Source: Actinoalloteichus_B caeruleus
Lineage (GTDB): Bacteria > Actinomycetota > Actinomycetes > Mycobacteriales > Pseudonocardiaceae
Direction: 5' to 3' (one strand)
Assembly: GCF_000718005.1 (NCBI RefSeq)
Contig: NZ_JODV01000009.1
DNA: 64,000 nt
Part shown: positions 18,039 through 27,338 of the stretch, in pieces
Numbering within the stretch: position 1 is the first letter of the stretch
Layout of the letters: each line of letters begins with the position of its first letter
Notes under the pieces: generated by a model
Seen by the model: the letters and a program-made list of their open reading frames with translations, nothing else
Databases searched by the model: none
Told to the model about the DNA's origin: nothing
Position numbers and translations under genes: made by a program

Positions 18039-18980
18039 TCACTTGTCAACGATGTGCCCGATCGGGTCGGTGGTCTCCGCGAGTTCGGCCCGCACCCGCC
18101 GCCACGCGATGTCGTCGATCCCGAGGGCGTGCCGGAGGTAGGCCCAGCAGGCCCGCCGGACCAAGGCGACACGCTCGGGGCTCTCGTCGGTGGTGTCCTC
18201 GGCGTCGTAGGCGTGGATCCCGCCGAGCATGTGCTCGCCCCCGAACAGGGTGAGCAGAGCCTGGGCCCCGGGGCTGCGGTGGTGGACGTCGGTGAACCAG
18301 TCGGGGCCACGGGTCGAGAGCGCGGACTGGTCCTGGTCGCCCGCGACCACGAGGGCCGGCGTGGTCAGTTCGTCGAAGTCGGGGCTCATGAAGGAGAAGT
18401 GCTCCCTGGCGAAGGGCGTCAGGTCGTCCCCGCCGATGCCCGTGGTCGAGAGGAGCACCCCGGCCTTGACGCGGGAATCGGTGTGGCTGGGGCCGGGCCG
18501 TCCGTCCGGGCCGAGGACGCGCGCGCCGAGGAGCATGCTGACGGTCTGCCCGCCCCAGGAGTGCCCGGCGACCGCCGTGCGGTCGCGGTCGACGCGGTCG
18601 GCGAGGCCGGGGACCGCGGTGAGGAGGTGGTCGAGCTCGTCGAGCACCCTTCCGACGTCCTGGACCCGGATCCGCCAGATGTTCGGGTACCGGGGGTCGT
18701 CGGGGGTGAGACCGAGGGTGCGCGAGTCGAGGAACGTGGGCTGGATGACGACGAAGCCGTGAGCGGCCCAGAAGTCGACCAGCGGGTCGTAGGAGGACAT
18801 CGACTTGCCGAAGCCGTGGGCGAGGACGATGACGGGTAGGCCGGTGCCGGAGACCGGCGCTGACACGCGTACCCGCAGGTCGTCGCCGCGTTCTGGGGCG
18901 GGCAGGACGACCGGTTCGACGCTGGTGATCGGGGTGGGCGCGGGGACGGTGTTCGGGGCGACCGTGTCGGGTGCGGGCAT
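18039..18980 (-). CDS. Alpha/beta hydrolase, chlorophyllase/PAF-acetylhydrolase-like
   Basis: Esterase or lipase-like enzyme of 313 residues. The nucleophile elbow GHSWGG is near residue 138, the acid Asp is probably in VVAGDQDQS near residue 210, and the His is in GGEHMLGG near residue 245. The oxyanion strand VIVLAHGFGKS is near residue 52. This is the order of chlorophyllase- and dienelactone-hydrolase-like proteins. No signal peptide is present. It is divergent from a TetR repressor whose likely operators lie in the hydrolase promoter, so expression is probably induced by a ligand of that TetR, perhaps the ester substrate. Confidence 0.85.
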   Translation of the reverse strand: MPAPDTVAPNTVPAPTPITSVEPVVLPAPERGDDLRVRVSAPVSGTGLPVIVLAHGFGKSMSSYDPLVDFWAAHGFVVIQPTFLDSRTLGLTPDDPRYPNIWRIRVQDVGRVLDELDHLLTAVPGLADRVDRDRTAVAGHSWGGQTVSMLLGARVLGPDGRPGPSHTDSRVKAGVLLSTTGIGGDDLTPFAREHFSFMSPDFDELTTPALVVAGDQDQSALSTRGPDWFTDVHHRSPGAQALLTLFGGEHMLGGIHAYDAEDTTDESPERVALVRRACWAYLRHALGIDDIAWRRVRAELAETTDPIGHIVDK

Positions 18981-19063
18981 GGGGGATTGCTTCCTCTCTC
19001 GACTGCTCGTGAGCGCCGTGGGCGCGGGTACCCGGTGGGCGGACCACCGACTAGACTCCTAAC

Positions 19064-19107
19064 CGGAGCGATGTTCCGAATATACGGAGCAGTGTTCCGG
19101 TTGCCAA
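19064..19107 (-). promoter_or_regulatory. Hydrolase promoter with two TetR operator copies
   Basis: On the minus strand a -35 TTGGCA (19102-19107) and a -10 TATATT (19079-19084) are separated by exactly 17 bases. An imperfect palindrome CGGAGCAGTGTTCCG (19085-19099) fills that spacer, and a near-copy CGGAGCGATGTTCCG (19064-19078) lies directly downstream of the -10, 21 bases away and thus on the same helix face. This layout fits repression by the adjacent TetR protein. Confidence 0.75.
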
Positions 19108-19131
19108 GTGGGTCGTGGAGAGGAACGACGC

Positions 19132-19722
19132 GTGGGTGTGGGCGAGGAGCCGTCGTCGACGACCGGGAACCCGGCCAAGCGGGCGGACGCCCGGCGGAAC
19201 GAGAAGGCGCTGCTCGACGCGGCCGCGTCGGTGTTCGTCACGCACGGAGTGGACGCGCCGGTGCGCCGGATCGCCGCCGAGGCGGGCGTGGGCATGGGGA
19301 CTATCTACCGGCACTTCCCCACGCGTGCCGATCTCGTCGTGGCCGTGTACCGGCACCAGGTCGACGCGTGCGCCGAGGCTGGCCCCGCCCTGCTCGCGGC
19401 GGAGCCGTCACCGTTCGCCGCGATGTGCCAGTGGGTCACCCTCTTCACGGACTTCCTGGTGACCAAGCACGGCCTCGCCGCCGCGATCCGCGACGACCCC
19501 GACGGGTTCGCGGCCCTGCACGCACTGTTCCTCGACCGGCTCGTACCGGTGCTCGCCGACATCCTCGCCGCCGCGCGGGACGCCGGCGAGGTCACCGCTG
19601 ACGTCACCGCCTACCAACTGCTCCGCGCGATCGGTGACATCTGCGCGGGCGCGGAGCGGGTCGATCCCGAGTACGACGCGCGGCTGACCGTGCGCCTGTT
19701 GCTGGAGGGATGCCGCCGGTAG
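19132..19722 (+). CDS. TetR-family transcriptional regulator
   Basis: Repressor of 196 residues with an N-terminal TetR helix-turn-helix (about residues 22-68, KALLDAAASVFVTHGV, then VGMGTIYRHFPTRADLV) and a C-terminal domain of the SBP-type found in many actinomycete regulators. The GTG at 19132 is preceded by GGAGAGGA; an upstream GTG at 19108 is less well placed. It is divergent from the hydrolase at 18039-18980 and very likely controls it through two operators at 19064-19099. Confidence 0.88.
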   Translation: MGVGEEPSSTTGNPAKRADARRNEKALLDAAASVFVTHGVDAPVRRIAAEAGVGMGTIYRHFPTRADLVVAVYRHQVDACAEAGPALLAAEPSPFAAMCQWVTLFTDFLVTKHGLAAAIRDDPDGFAALHALFLDRLVPVLADILAAARDAGEVTADVTAYQLLRAIGDICAGAERVDPEYDARLTVRLLLEGCRR

Positions 19723-20075
19723 GACCAGGGCAGCCGTCAGACCGCGCTGGCATCGGTGGCGGCACCGGGAACGCCGACGCCCCGGCGGTCGCCCACCGGC
19801 CCCGACCCACCCCGGGCACCCGCGCGTCGGTCCGCCGGCGGCGGGTGTCCGCCCCCGCCGTTCCCGGGCCACCGGCTCCTCCGCCAGCCCCAGCGCCGTG
19901 GCGCCTCCCGTCCCCGACCAGCGGTTCGTCCCGCCTCGCCCCCCGCAGGCCTGGGCACCGCCGGCCCGACGCCACCCGGCGAGCCGCCCCGCGCCGGCGG
20001 CGCGGTCGGCGAGGCGGCGCCGAGCGCGCGGTCGGCCGCCTCCCCGGCGGACGAACCGGGGGGCCGGCGTGCCTC
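19723..20075. other. Gene-free region between convergent genes
   Basis: Proline/arginine-rich frames are open on both strands, but no product is recognisable and no ribosome binding site is present. I see nothing else in it. Confidence 0.35.
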
Positions 20076-21008
20076 CTACCCGGCCGAGGAGGCCCCCGCT
20101 CCCCCCTCCGAGACGGCTGCCGCGCGGTCGTCCTCGTCCCCGTCCACCTGGGACGGGCGGGATCTGGCCCGCCACCGGGAGACCAGGCCGTGCCGGGGAG
20201 CGAGGAACCAGCACACCAGGAACGTCACCGTCGCGGTCAACACGATCATCCCGCCCGCCGCCAGGTCCAGCGCGTAGGAGAGGTACAGCCCCACCACCGA
20301 CGACAGCGCCCCGATGGCCGGGGCCAGCAGGGTCATCACCCCCAACCGGTCGGTGAGCAGCCGCGCGCACGCCGCCGGGGTGATCAGCAGCGCCAACACC
20401 AGGACGTTCCCGACCGCCTGGAGCGAGATGACGATGGCCACGGTGACCATCGCGTAGAGCGCCATGTCCAACCAGAACACCGGCAACCCCACCGAGCGGG
20501 CGGTCTCCCGGTCGAGGCTGACGGTCACGATCTCCTTCGACAACGCGAGCGCCGAGACGACGACGGCCCCGCCGACCAGCGCCACCCCGAGCACGTCGGA
20601 GTCACCGATCCCCAGGATCGACCCGAACAGGAACGACTCGAGCGAACCGCTGTACCCCGGCGCGGTGCTGAGGATGACGATGCCGAGCCCGAAGGCACCA
20701 GCGAAGAAGACGCCGATGACGGTGTCCTCCCGCAGCCGCCGGTTCTGCGAGAAGACGGCGACCAGCAACGCCGTCACCAGGCCGGCGACCGCGCCCCCCA
20801 CGACCAGGTTCGCCTGAAGCACGAAGGCCACCGCCACCCCCGGGAACACCGCGTGCGACACGGCGTCACCGATGAAGGCCATGCCCCGCAGCACCACGTG
20901 GGTGCCGATGACCCCGCAGACCACGCCGGACATGATCGCGACCAGGAACGCCCGCCGCATGAACACCTGGTCCCACGGTTCGACGAGGAAGTCGAGCACA
21001 CCACTCAC
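20076..21008 (-). CDS. Anchored repeat-type (zinc/manganese family) ABC transporter permease
   Basis: Membrane permease of 310 residues of the ABC-3 family that carries Zn or Mn ions. Eight or nine hydrophobic helices are evident, with the family segments FIGDAVSHAVFPG near residue 50 and LLITPAACARLLTDR near residue 225. The GTG start at 21008 overlaps the ATPase stop by four bases (GTGA), so the two are coupled. The C-terminus is an acidic, Ala/Ser-rich cytoplasmic tail. It is the last gene of the zinc-type anchored-repeat cluster, and with the ATPase and ZnuA-like protein it would import the metal. Confidence 0.9.
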   Translation of the reverse strand: MSGVLDFLVEPWDQVFMRRAFLVAIMSGVVCGVIGTHVVLRGMAFIGDAVSHAVFPGVAVAFVLQANLVVGGAVAGLVTALLVAVFSQNRRLREDTVIGVFFAGAFGLGIVILSTAPGYSGSLESFLFGSILGIGDSDVLGVALVGGAVVVSALALSKEIVTVSLDRETARSVGLPVFWLDMALYAMVTVAIVISLQAVGNVLVLALLITPAACARLLTDRLGVMTLLAPAIGALSSVVGLYLSYALDLAAGGMIVLTATVTFLVCWFLAPRHGLVSRWRARSRPSQVDGDEDDRAAAVSEGGAGASSAG

Positions 21009-21757
21009 GTGTCCACCCCCAGGGAACGCAACAGCGAGGCCGAGCCGGCCACGCCGAAGGCGGCCAGCCACACCGACGGGTCCCGCAGCCCGGCGGGCGG
21101 CCCGTCGGCGATCACCGTGCGGTTGAGCAGGCACAACCGGGTCGACAGGCTCGCGGCCGCCGGCAGGTCGTGGGTCGTCATGAGCAGCGCCCTGCCCTCC
21201 CGACGCAGCGCCTCGAACAGTTCGGTGAGCAGCTCCTGGGTCGGCACGTCCAACCCCGTGAAGGGTTCGTCGAGCAGCAGCAGCTCCGGGCGCAGGGCCA
21301 GCGCCCTGGCCACCAGCACCCGCTGCCGCTGCCCGCCGGACAGCTCCCCGACCGGTCGGCGCCGGAGCCCGCCGAGCGAGACCCGGTCCAGGGCCTCGTC
21401 CACCGCGTCCCGGTCCACCGCGCCGGGGCGCCGCAACCAGCCCACCCGGTGGACCCGGCCGGTCAGCACGGCCTTCTCCACCGAGATCGGGAAGTCCCAG
21501 GCGAACTCGTGCCGTTGCGGCACGTACCCGACCGTGCCCCTGGCCCGGTCCGGGGTGCGGTCACCCAGGTGGATCGTCCCGGCACGCGGGGGGAGCAGCC
21601 CGAGGACCGCGCGCAGCAGGGTGGTCTTCCCCGCGCCGTTCGGGCCGATCAGCCCGACCAGTTCTCCCGCCGACACGGCCAGGTCCACGTCCCGCAGGGC
21701 GGTGCGGCCACCGAGGTCGACGGAGAGCCCGTCGACCCGCACCAGGGGTTCAGCCAC
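21005..21757 (-). CDS. Anchored repeat-type ABC transporter ATP-binding protein
   Basis: ATPase of 250 residues that powers the adjacent metal permease. Walker A GPNGAGKTT is near residue 40, the Q-loop GYVPQR near 80, the signature LSGGQRQR near 140, Walker B LLLLDEPF near 160 and the H-loop TTHD near 195. The start is the GTG at 21757, preceded by GGGAGGG, and it overlaps the end of the membrane-anchored repeat gene by eight bases. The overall order binding protein - anchored repeat protein - ATPase - permease matches the actinobacterial anchored-repeat ABC systems. Confidence 0.9.
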   Translation of the reverse strand: MAEPLVRVDGLSVDLGGRTALRDVDLAVSAGELVGLIGPNGAGKTTLLRAVLGLLPPRAGTIHLGDRTPDRARGTVGYVPQRHEFAWDFPISVEKAVLTGRVHRVGWLRRPGAVDRDAVDEALDRVSLGGLRRRPVGELSGGQRQRVLVARALALRPELLLLDEPFTGLDVPTQELLTELFEALRREGRALLMTTHDLPAAASLSTRLCLLNRTVIADGPPAGLRDPSVWLAAFGVAGSASLLRSLGVDT

Positions 21758-22631
21758 GTCGGGTGCCCTCCCGTCCCTTCGAGCGGCGGTGCCACCACAG
21801 CCCGGCCACCACGAGCACCAGGGCCGCGCCACCGACCACGATGGCCAGCACCACGGGACCGCCGGTCGAGCCGTCCTCACCCGCGTCTGGGCCGTCGGCG
21901 TCGGGCGCCGGATCGGAGGGTTCGGCGTCGTCGCGGGTCAGCTCGGTGTCGAAGGCCGCCTCGGGATCACCCCCGCCGGCGAAGAACCGGAGGGTGCGCC
22001 GGTCGCTGACCTCCTGCCCGTCCGCCAGCCGCGCGCTCATCTCGATGTCGAGCAGGTACGCGCCGGGTTCGAGGAACGCCCAGTTGCCGTGCACGTGCGT
22101 GTTGACCTCGACGCCGGAGGCCTGGGGGAACCCCTCCCGGCTGTCGAAGACGGGGTCGGGCTCACCGAAGCTCCCGTTGAGGAACAGGGCGAACTCCCCG
22201 GGCCCCTCCACTCCGTGCAACGACCAGGTGACCTCCCGGGCCACGCGGGTGGCCACCTCGGCGTCCTGCGTGTTCCACCCCGGCCACAACACCCCCTCCA
22301 CCTGGGCCTGGGGCAGCAGCCAGACCTCGTCACCGGGCGCGCCGAGGAAGGAGAACGCCTCATCCTCGGGAACCTCCGCGGTGGCCAGGTCGGTGACGTG
22401 CAGCACCACGTCGTCCAGGTCCCGCCAGGCCGGCGGGTCCACGGTGTCGTCGCGCACCCGCAGCACCCAGGCCCCGTCCTCGAACCGGGGTCCGATGTCC
22501 ACGTGGCCGTCGGCGATGACCACCCGCTCGCCCCCGGTGTCGGCGGCCTGGGAGGCGAGGCCCACCGGTGCCACCGCGACAGCGAGCACCCCGACCACGC
22601 CCGCCACCCCGATCCCGTCCCGGCCCCGCAT
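21750..22631 (-). CDS. Membrane-anchored repeat protein of the ABC cluster
   Basis: Surface protein of 293 residues with a Sec signal peptide (about residues 1-26), one anchored-repeat domain of the TIGR03769 kind (ERVVIADGHVDIGPRF, FLGAPGDEVWLLPQAQ, VLWPGWNT, HVHGNWAFLEPGAYLL), a Pro/Asp-rich spacer, and a C-terminal transmembrane helix followed by Arg/Lys. It has no LPxTG-like motif, so it is held by the membrane helix. The ATG shares one base with the stop of the binding-protein gene (TGATG). The conserved His residues in the repeat suggest metal handling near the membrane. Confidence 0.88.
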   Translation of the reverse strand: MRGRDGIGVAGVVGVLAVAVAPVGLASQAADTGGERVVIADGHVDIGPRFEDGAWVLRVRDDTVDPPAWRDLDDVVLHVTDLATAEVPEDEAFSFLGAPGDEVWLLPQAQVEGVLWPGWNTQDAEVATRVAREVTWSLHGVEGPGEFALFLNGSFGEPDPVFDSREGFPQASGVEVNTHVHGNWAFLEPGAYLLDIEMSARLADGQEVSDRRTLRFFAGGGDPEAAFDTELTRDDAEPSDPAPDADGPDAGEDGSTGGPVVLAIVVGGAALVLVVAGLWWHRRSKGREGTRRG

Positions 22632-24178
22632 CACGCGCCTCCCAGGCAACGACGCAGCTCGTCGGCGTTGTGCCGCATCATCTCGACGTAGCTGCCGACG
22701 TCCTCGCCGAAGGCGTCCCCGTAGAGGGTGCAGACCTCGACGCCCTGGTCCTCGGCCACCTGGGTCAGGACCGAGGCGCGCCGCACCAGGTTGGGTTCCA
22801 TGAACACGGCGGGCACCTCGAGGTTGCGGATGGTGTCGGTGAGGGTGTTGACCTGCCGGACGCTGGGTTCCTGCGCCGGGTTGGGCACCACGAACCCGGC
22901 GACGGTCAGGTCGTAGGCGTCGGCGAGGTAGCCGAAGGCGTCGTGGGTGGTGATCAACTGGCGGTTGTCCTCCGGGATCTCGGCCAGCGTGCGGCGCACG
23001 TGGTCGTGCACCTCGCCGAGCTCGTCGAGGTAGGCCTCGGCGCGTTCGTGGTACGTCCCGGCGCCGTCCGGGTCGGCCTCGGCCAGGGTGTCGCGGATGT
23101 GTTGCACGTAGGCCCTGGCGTTCTCCACGTTCTGCCACAGGTGGGGGTCGATCTCGCCGTGGACGTGCTTGCCGAGCACGGCCTGCGGCAGTTGGAAGAC
23201 CAGCGCCCCGGGTTCTCCCAGGAAGGAGAACCGCTCGTCGCCGGGCACCTCCTCCCGTGCCCGGTTGGGGACGTCGATCACGGCGTCCTCGGCGGGGACG
23301 ACGAGCTGCTCGGCGCCGGCGGCGCCCGAGTCGGTGTAGGCGTAGAGCTCGCCGGTGTCGAGGTCGACGGTCAGGTCGGTGTGGCCGTCGTCGAGGATGA
23401 CGGCGTCCCCCTCCACCTCCACCGTGTGCGGGTCGACCCCGACGGCGAAGGTGAAGGTGTCCCGCCCCAGCTCCACCGGGGCGCCCTCCCCGGTGTCCAG
23501 GGCCGCCTCCAGGCCAAGCCGGTACACCCCGGGCTCGGTGAAGGCCCAGTTCACGTGGGTGTGCGCGGCCGGTGGCAGGACGGCGAGGTCGGTGTCGTCG
23601 AAGCCGTTCGCCGAGTCGTAGTAGACCTCCGGGGCACCCAGGGTCTGGGTCAGGTAGACCGCCAGGTCCCCGGGGCCCTCGAGCGCGGTGGCCCGCAGCT
23701 CGACCCGGGAGGAGCGGGTGGCGCCGTGTTCCTCACCGTCGCCGCGCACGCGGAGCCCGAGCCAGAGCACGTCGAGCCCGATGTTCTCGACCAGGGGGAT
23801 GACGCGGGCGCCGTAGCTCTCGGAGATCTCGGCGAGCGAGACGTTCAGGGAGTCCTCGGGCAGGTTGTTGTCGATGGTGCGGATCAGCGCCTGCTCCTCG
23901 AGGAGGAGGTGGTTGGTGAACGCCACGTCGGCCCTGGTGACGCGTCCCGCGTCCGTCGGGGTGGGCTCGTAGGAGTGGGGGTCGCCACCGGGAGGCACCA
24001 GTGAGCTGCTGCTCACCCGGTCACCGCCCACGTTGGCCACCAGGTCGGCGATGATCTCGGTCGTGCTGATGACGACGAGCTCACCGTCGTCGGCGCCACT
24101 CGCTCCGGCACAGGCCGAAGTCGCCGTCAGCAGTGCCGCGGTCGCGACCGCGCACACCGCCCGTCGGGGAACGAGCAT
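22631..24178 (-). CDS. ZnuA-like metal-binding lipoprotein with inserted anchored-repeat domain
   Basis: Substrate-binding protein of 515 residues for the ABC metal importer. The lipobox (ATSAC) puts the lipidated Cys at residue 23. The two lobes of a ZnuA/TroA fold are split. The first lobe contains GGDPHSYEPTPTD (His ligand). An anchored-repeat domain is then inserted (about residues 130-310, with HTHVNWAFTEPGVYRL). The second lobe resumes at HVHGEIDPHLWQNVENAR, followed by TTHDAFGYLADAY and VFMEPNLV, which supply the remaining ligands. This fusion defines the anchored-repeat ABC binding-protein subfamily. The domain mixture implies that the repeat works directly with metal capture. Confidence 0.92.
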   Translation of the reverse strand: MLVPRRAVCAVATAALLTATSACAGASGADDGELVVISTTEIIADLVANVGGDRVSSSSLVPPGGDPHSYEPTPTDAGRVTRADVAFTNHLLLEEQALIRTIDNNLPEDSLNVSLAEISESYGARVIPLVENIGLDVLWLGLRVRGDGEEHGATRSSRVELRATALEGPGDLAVYLTQTLGAPEVYYDSANGFDDTDLAVLPPAAHTHVNWAFTEPGVYRLGLEAALDTGEGAPVELGRDTFTFAVGVDPHTVEVEGDAVILDDGHTDLTVDLDTGELYAYTDSGAAGAEQLVVPAEDAVIDVPNRAREEVPGDERFSFLGEPGALVFQLPQAVLGKHVHGEIDPHLWQNVENARAYVQHIRDTLAEADPDGAGTYHERAEAYLDELGEVHDHVRRTLAEIPEDNRQLITTHDAFGYLADAYDLTVAGFVVPNPAQEPSVRQVNTLTDTIRNLEVPAVFMEPNLVRRASVLTQVAEDQGVEVCTLYGDAFGEDVGSYVEMMRHNADELRRCLGGA

Positions 24179-24313
24179 CGCGGTGTCCTCGTCTTCCGCC
24201 GGCGGTGCCGGCACTCGCTGGGTGGGTGGTCGTCCTACGTGGTCGGTGCGTTGGCGGGGCGTCTCGTGCCCGGCCCGCCGGGCCTCGGCGCCTCCCGGCG
24301 TCGCGTTCCCGGT

Positions 24314-27295
24314 TCATCCGGTCGGGGTGCGGGAGCGGGTCCGGCCGAACCACCACACGAGGCCGCCGAGCACCAGCAGGAGCCCGCCGAGCACCGCCAG
24401 CGGCAGGGCCGATCCGGTGCCGGTCCAGGCGAGGCCGCCGCCCCCTCCCTGGGGACCGCCGCCTCCGGGGCCGTCGCTCCCGGGTCCGCCGCCGGGACCA
24501 CCGCCACCCGGGTGGGACGGGGCGGTCGTGGTCGGCGGCGGGGTGCCACCCGGATCACCCGGGCCGGGGGGTGGGGAAGTGCTGGGTGGTGGGGTGGGAC
24601 TCGGCCCCGGATCGTCGCCCTCCCCGCACCGGGGCACCGAGGTCACGTCCACCTCGCCCACCGCGACGGCCAGGGTCCCGCCGTCCGAGGTGGACCCGCC
24701 CGCCGGGGTCGTCGCCGACATCGTGAAGGACAGGCAGTAGACGCCCTCCGCCGTGAACGCCCAGTTGGCGTGCGCGTGCTGGCCGAGGGGCACGTCGAAG
24801 CCCGTGGGGAGCGCGTCCCGGCTGTCGAGGACCGGGTCGTTCGGCCCGAACGTCCCGTCCTGGTAGAGGACGAAGGCCCCCGGCCCCTCCGCCGCGGTGA
24901 GCCGCCAGTGGACCGCCCCGGCGAGCTGGTCGGGAAGGATCTCCTCGGTGTTCCACCCCGGCCACAGCACCCCCTCCAGCTGGGTCTGCGGCAGGATCCA
25001 CACCGGGTCGCCGGGCCCACCCAGGAAGTCGTAGGCGGGGGCGTCGGGAACGGTCGTCCCCGAATCGGGGTTGGCGTGGAAGAGCACGTCCTCCAACTCG
25101 CGCCACTCCACCACGCCGGGGGTGGTGCCGTCCTTGACGGCCATCCTCAGCTCGTCCTCCCGCACCCGCGCGGCGACGTCCACGTGGCCCTCGTCGAGGA
25201 CGACGAGCTCGTCGGAGGGTGGCGGCGTCGGGGTGTCCGGCGGTGGGCCGTCGTCGTCCCGGCCGCAGGGTGTCACCGCCGAGGGGTCCGCGTCCCCGGC
25301 GACCACCGTGACCAGCTGTCGGTCGGACACGGCGCGCCCGTCGGCCCGGGTGGCGCTGACCTCCACGTCCACGCAGTAGGTGCCGGCGCCCACGAAGGCC
25401 CACTCGCGGACCTGCGTGCCGTGCGCGCGGGTCCGGACCGACGCGTGCTCACCGCCGACCGTGTCGAGGATGCGCGTGCCACCCCGTCCCACCGCGTAGA
25501 ACGCCACATCCCCCGGGCCGCCGGCGTCGTGCACCCGCCAGGTGAGGGTCCCCCCGTCGACCTGGTCGGGCAGGACGTCGGCGGTGTCGAGACCGAGCAC
25601 CGGCCAGCCCGCGCCCTGGGTGGACCGGAACCGCCAGTACCGCTCGCCGGGCTCCCCCAGGAAACCGGTGAACCCCGACGCGGGCACCGTGGCCGACTCG
25701 GTGGTGTGGAGGACGACGTCCGAGGGGGAGTGGTACCTCGGGTCGGTGGCATCGCGGTTCGACCGGACGTCGAGACGGAGTTCGCCATCGACGAAACGCG
25801 CGCTCAGCTCGGAGGAGGTGTGGCCACCGAGCACCACCGGGTCCCCGGCGGGCTCGGTCGGCGACTCCCGGGGCTCCCGCTCCGGAGCCGGGCCCGACCG
25901 GCCACAGGGGACGACCTCCTCCGCCGCGACGTCCCCCACGGCGAGCGTCAGGCGCTGCCGGTCGGACACCGTCCTCCCGTCGAGCAGGGTGCCGCTGGCC
26001 GAGAACGTCAGGCAGTAGACGCCCTCCTCGGTGAACGCCCAGTTGGCGTGGGTGTGCGCCGGAACGCTCATCATCCGCACGTTGGGGCTGCCGCCCCGGC
26101 TGACGAACACCGGAGGCGCGCCGTCCCTGGCCGCCGACGACAGGTACATCGCCAGGTTCCCCGGCCCGGTGACGTGGTCGAGCCGCCAGTCGAGGCTGCC
26201 GAGCACCACCTCCTCGTGCCAGCGGATGTCCGAACCCCACCCCGCCCACAGCACGTCGGGCCGGCTCGTCTGCGGCAGCAGCCACATCGGATCACCGGCC
26301 GGGCGGCCCAGCCAGTCGGCGACGGAGCCCTCGGGGATCGTCGTCCGCGAGGCGGTGCCGGCGTGGAGCACGACGTCGTCGAACTCCCGCATGACCTCCT
26401 CGTCGTCGTGCAGCCGCGTGCCGTCGCGCAGCTGGAGGCGCAGCTCGTCGTCGACCAACCGGGGGTAGACGGCGTCGACGTGCCCCCGGTCCAGCACGAG
26501 GACCGGATCCTCCGGCGCCGGCTGGTCCGCGCCGCAGGTCCGCACCTCGCCGGGTGAGACGTCCCCGACGACGACGGTGAGCACGTCGAGGCCGGTGACC
26601 TCGGCGCCCGACCCGGGCGTCGCCGTCGTCCGCACCCCCAGGCAGTAGGTGCCCTCGGCCGAGAAACTCCAGGTCAGCCGCTCGTCCCGATCCGGCGGGT
26701 ACTCGTGGACGTCGGGCAGGCCGTCCCTGCTGTTCCACCGGACCGCCGAGGGCGGGCGGTCGCCGGTGGCGGTCACGAAGACCGCCACCTCGCCGGGCCC
26801 GCTCAGCGTCTCCAGCCCGAGGCCGACGCGTCCGGTGACCTCGGCGCGGTCGACGCCCCGGGTGCTCAGCGCGACCCGGGGCAACCCCTCGGCGCCGGCC
26901 GCCGGCAGCGTCCAGACGGCGTCCCCTGGATCGGCGGGGAACGGGTGGTGCGGGGGTTGGACGGTCTCGGCGGCGGCCGGGACGTGCAGGGCGGCCTCCG
27001 CCGGCCCGTACCGGACCGGACCCTCGGGGTCGCTGGTATCGGTGAACCCCGCCGAGAGCGACGAACCGTCCAGCCTCGCCTGGAGTTCCACCGACCCCGT
27101 CGCCAGCAGCACCGGCGGGTCGGTCGCCTCCTGAGCTTCCAGCGAGCCCGCCGCGCTGCCCGACCGGGTGAGGGCCAGGGCCTCCTGTCCGAGGGGGCTC
27201 GCCGTCGCGAGGACGGCTCCCGGCAGCGTCGCCGTCGCCGCCGCGGCGATCAGCGCCGTCCAGGTCCTTCGGGTTCGTGGTGTCGTCGCACGCAT
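24314..27295 (-). CDS. Cell-wall-anchored protein with four anchored-repeat domains
   Basis: Secreted surface protein of 993 residues. A signal peptide covers about residues 1-30. Four repeat domains of the TIGR03769/choice-of-anchor M type follow, each with a HV..DV opening, a WLLPQT- or WILPQT-like strand, a W-G-W segment and an AHANWAF..EGVYCL-like strand. The second to fourth end in a PCG or RCG cysteine. A Pro/Gly-rich wall-spanning spacer leads to LAWTG at residues 955-959, a hydrophobic helix and an Arg-rich tail, the class E-type sortase signal. It is probably the outer, long arm of the zinc uptake system. No sortase gene is in the window. Confidence 0.88.
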   Translation of the reverse strand: MRATTPRTRRTWTALIAAAATATLPGAVLATASPLGQEALALTRSGSAAGSLEAQEATDPPVLLATGSVELQARLDGSSLSAGFTDTSDPEGPVRYGPAEAALHVPAAAETVQPPHHPFPADPGDAVWTLPAAGAEGLPRVALSTRGVDRAEVTGRVGLGLETLSGPGEVAVFVTATGDRPPSAVRWNSRDGLPDVHEYPPDRDERLTWSFSAEGTYCLGVRTTATPGSGAEVTGLDVLTVVVGDVSPGEVRTCGADQPAPEDPVLVLDRGHVDAVYPRLVDDELRLQLRDGTRLHDDEEVMREFDDVVLHAGTASRTTIPEGSVADWLGRPAGDPMWLLPQTSRPDVLWAGWGSDIRWHEEVVLGSLDWRLDHVTGPGNLAMYLSSAARDGAPPVFVSRGGSPNVRMMSVPAHTHANWAFTEEGVYCLTFSASGTLLDGRTVSDRQRLTLAVGDVAAEEVVPCGRSGPAPEREPRESPTEPAGDPVVLGGHTSSELSARFVDGELRLDVRSNRDATDPRYHSPSDVVLHTTESATVPASGFTGFLGEPGERYWRFRSTQGAGWPVLGLDTADVLPDQVDGGTLTWRVHDAGGPGDVAFYAVGRGGTRILDTVGGEHASVRTRAHGTQVREWAFVGAGTYCVDVEVSATRADGRAVSDRQLVTVVAGDADPSAVTPCGRDDDGPPPDTPTPPPSDELVVLDEGHVDVAARVREDELRMAVKDGTTPGVVEWRELEDVLFHANPDSGTTVPDAPAYDFLGGPGDPVWILPQTQLEGVLWPGWNTEEILPDQLAGAVHWRLTAAEGPGAFVLYQDGTFGPNDPVLDSRDALPTGFDVPLGQHAHANWAFTAEGVYCLSFTMSATTPAGGSTSDGGTLAVAVGEVDVTSVPRCGEGDDPGPSPTPPPSTSPPPGPGDPGGTPPPTTTAPSHPGGGGPGGGPGSDGPGGGGPQGGGGGLAWTGTGSALPLAVLGGLLLVLGGLVWWFGRTRSRTPTG

Positions 27296-27338
27296 TCTCA
27301 CGTCGTTCCGATCACGTCGTAGGGGGCGCGGACGCCGG

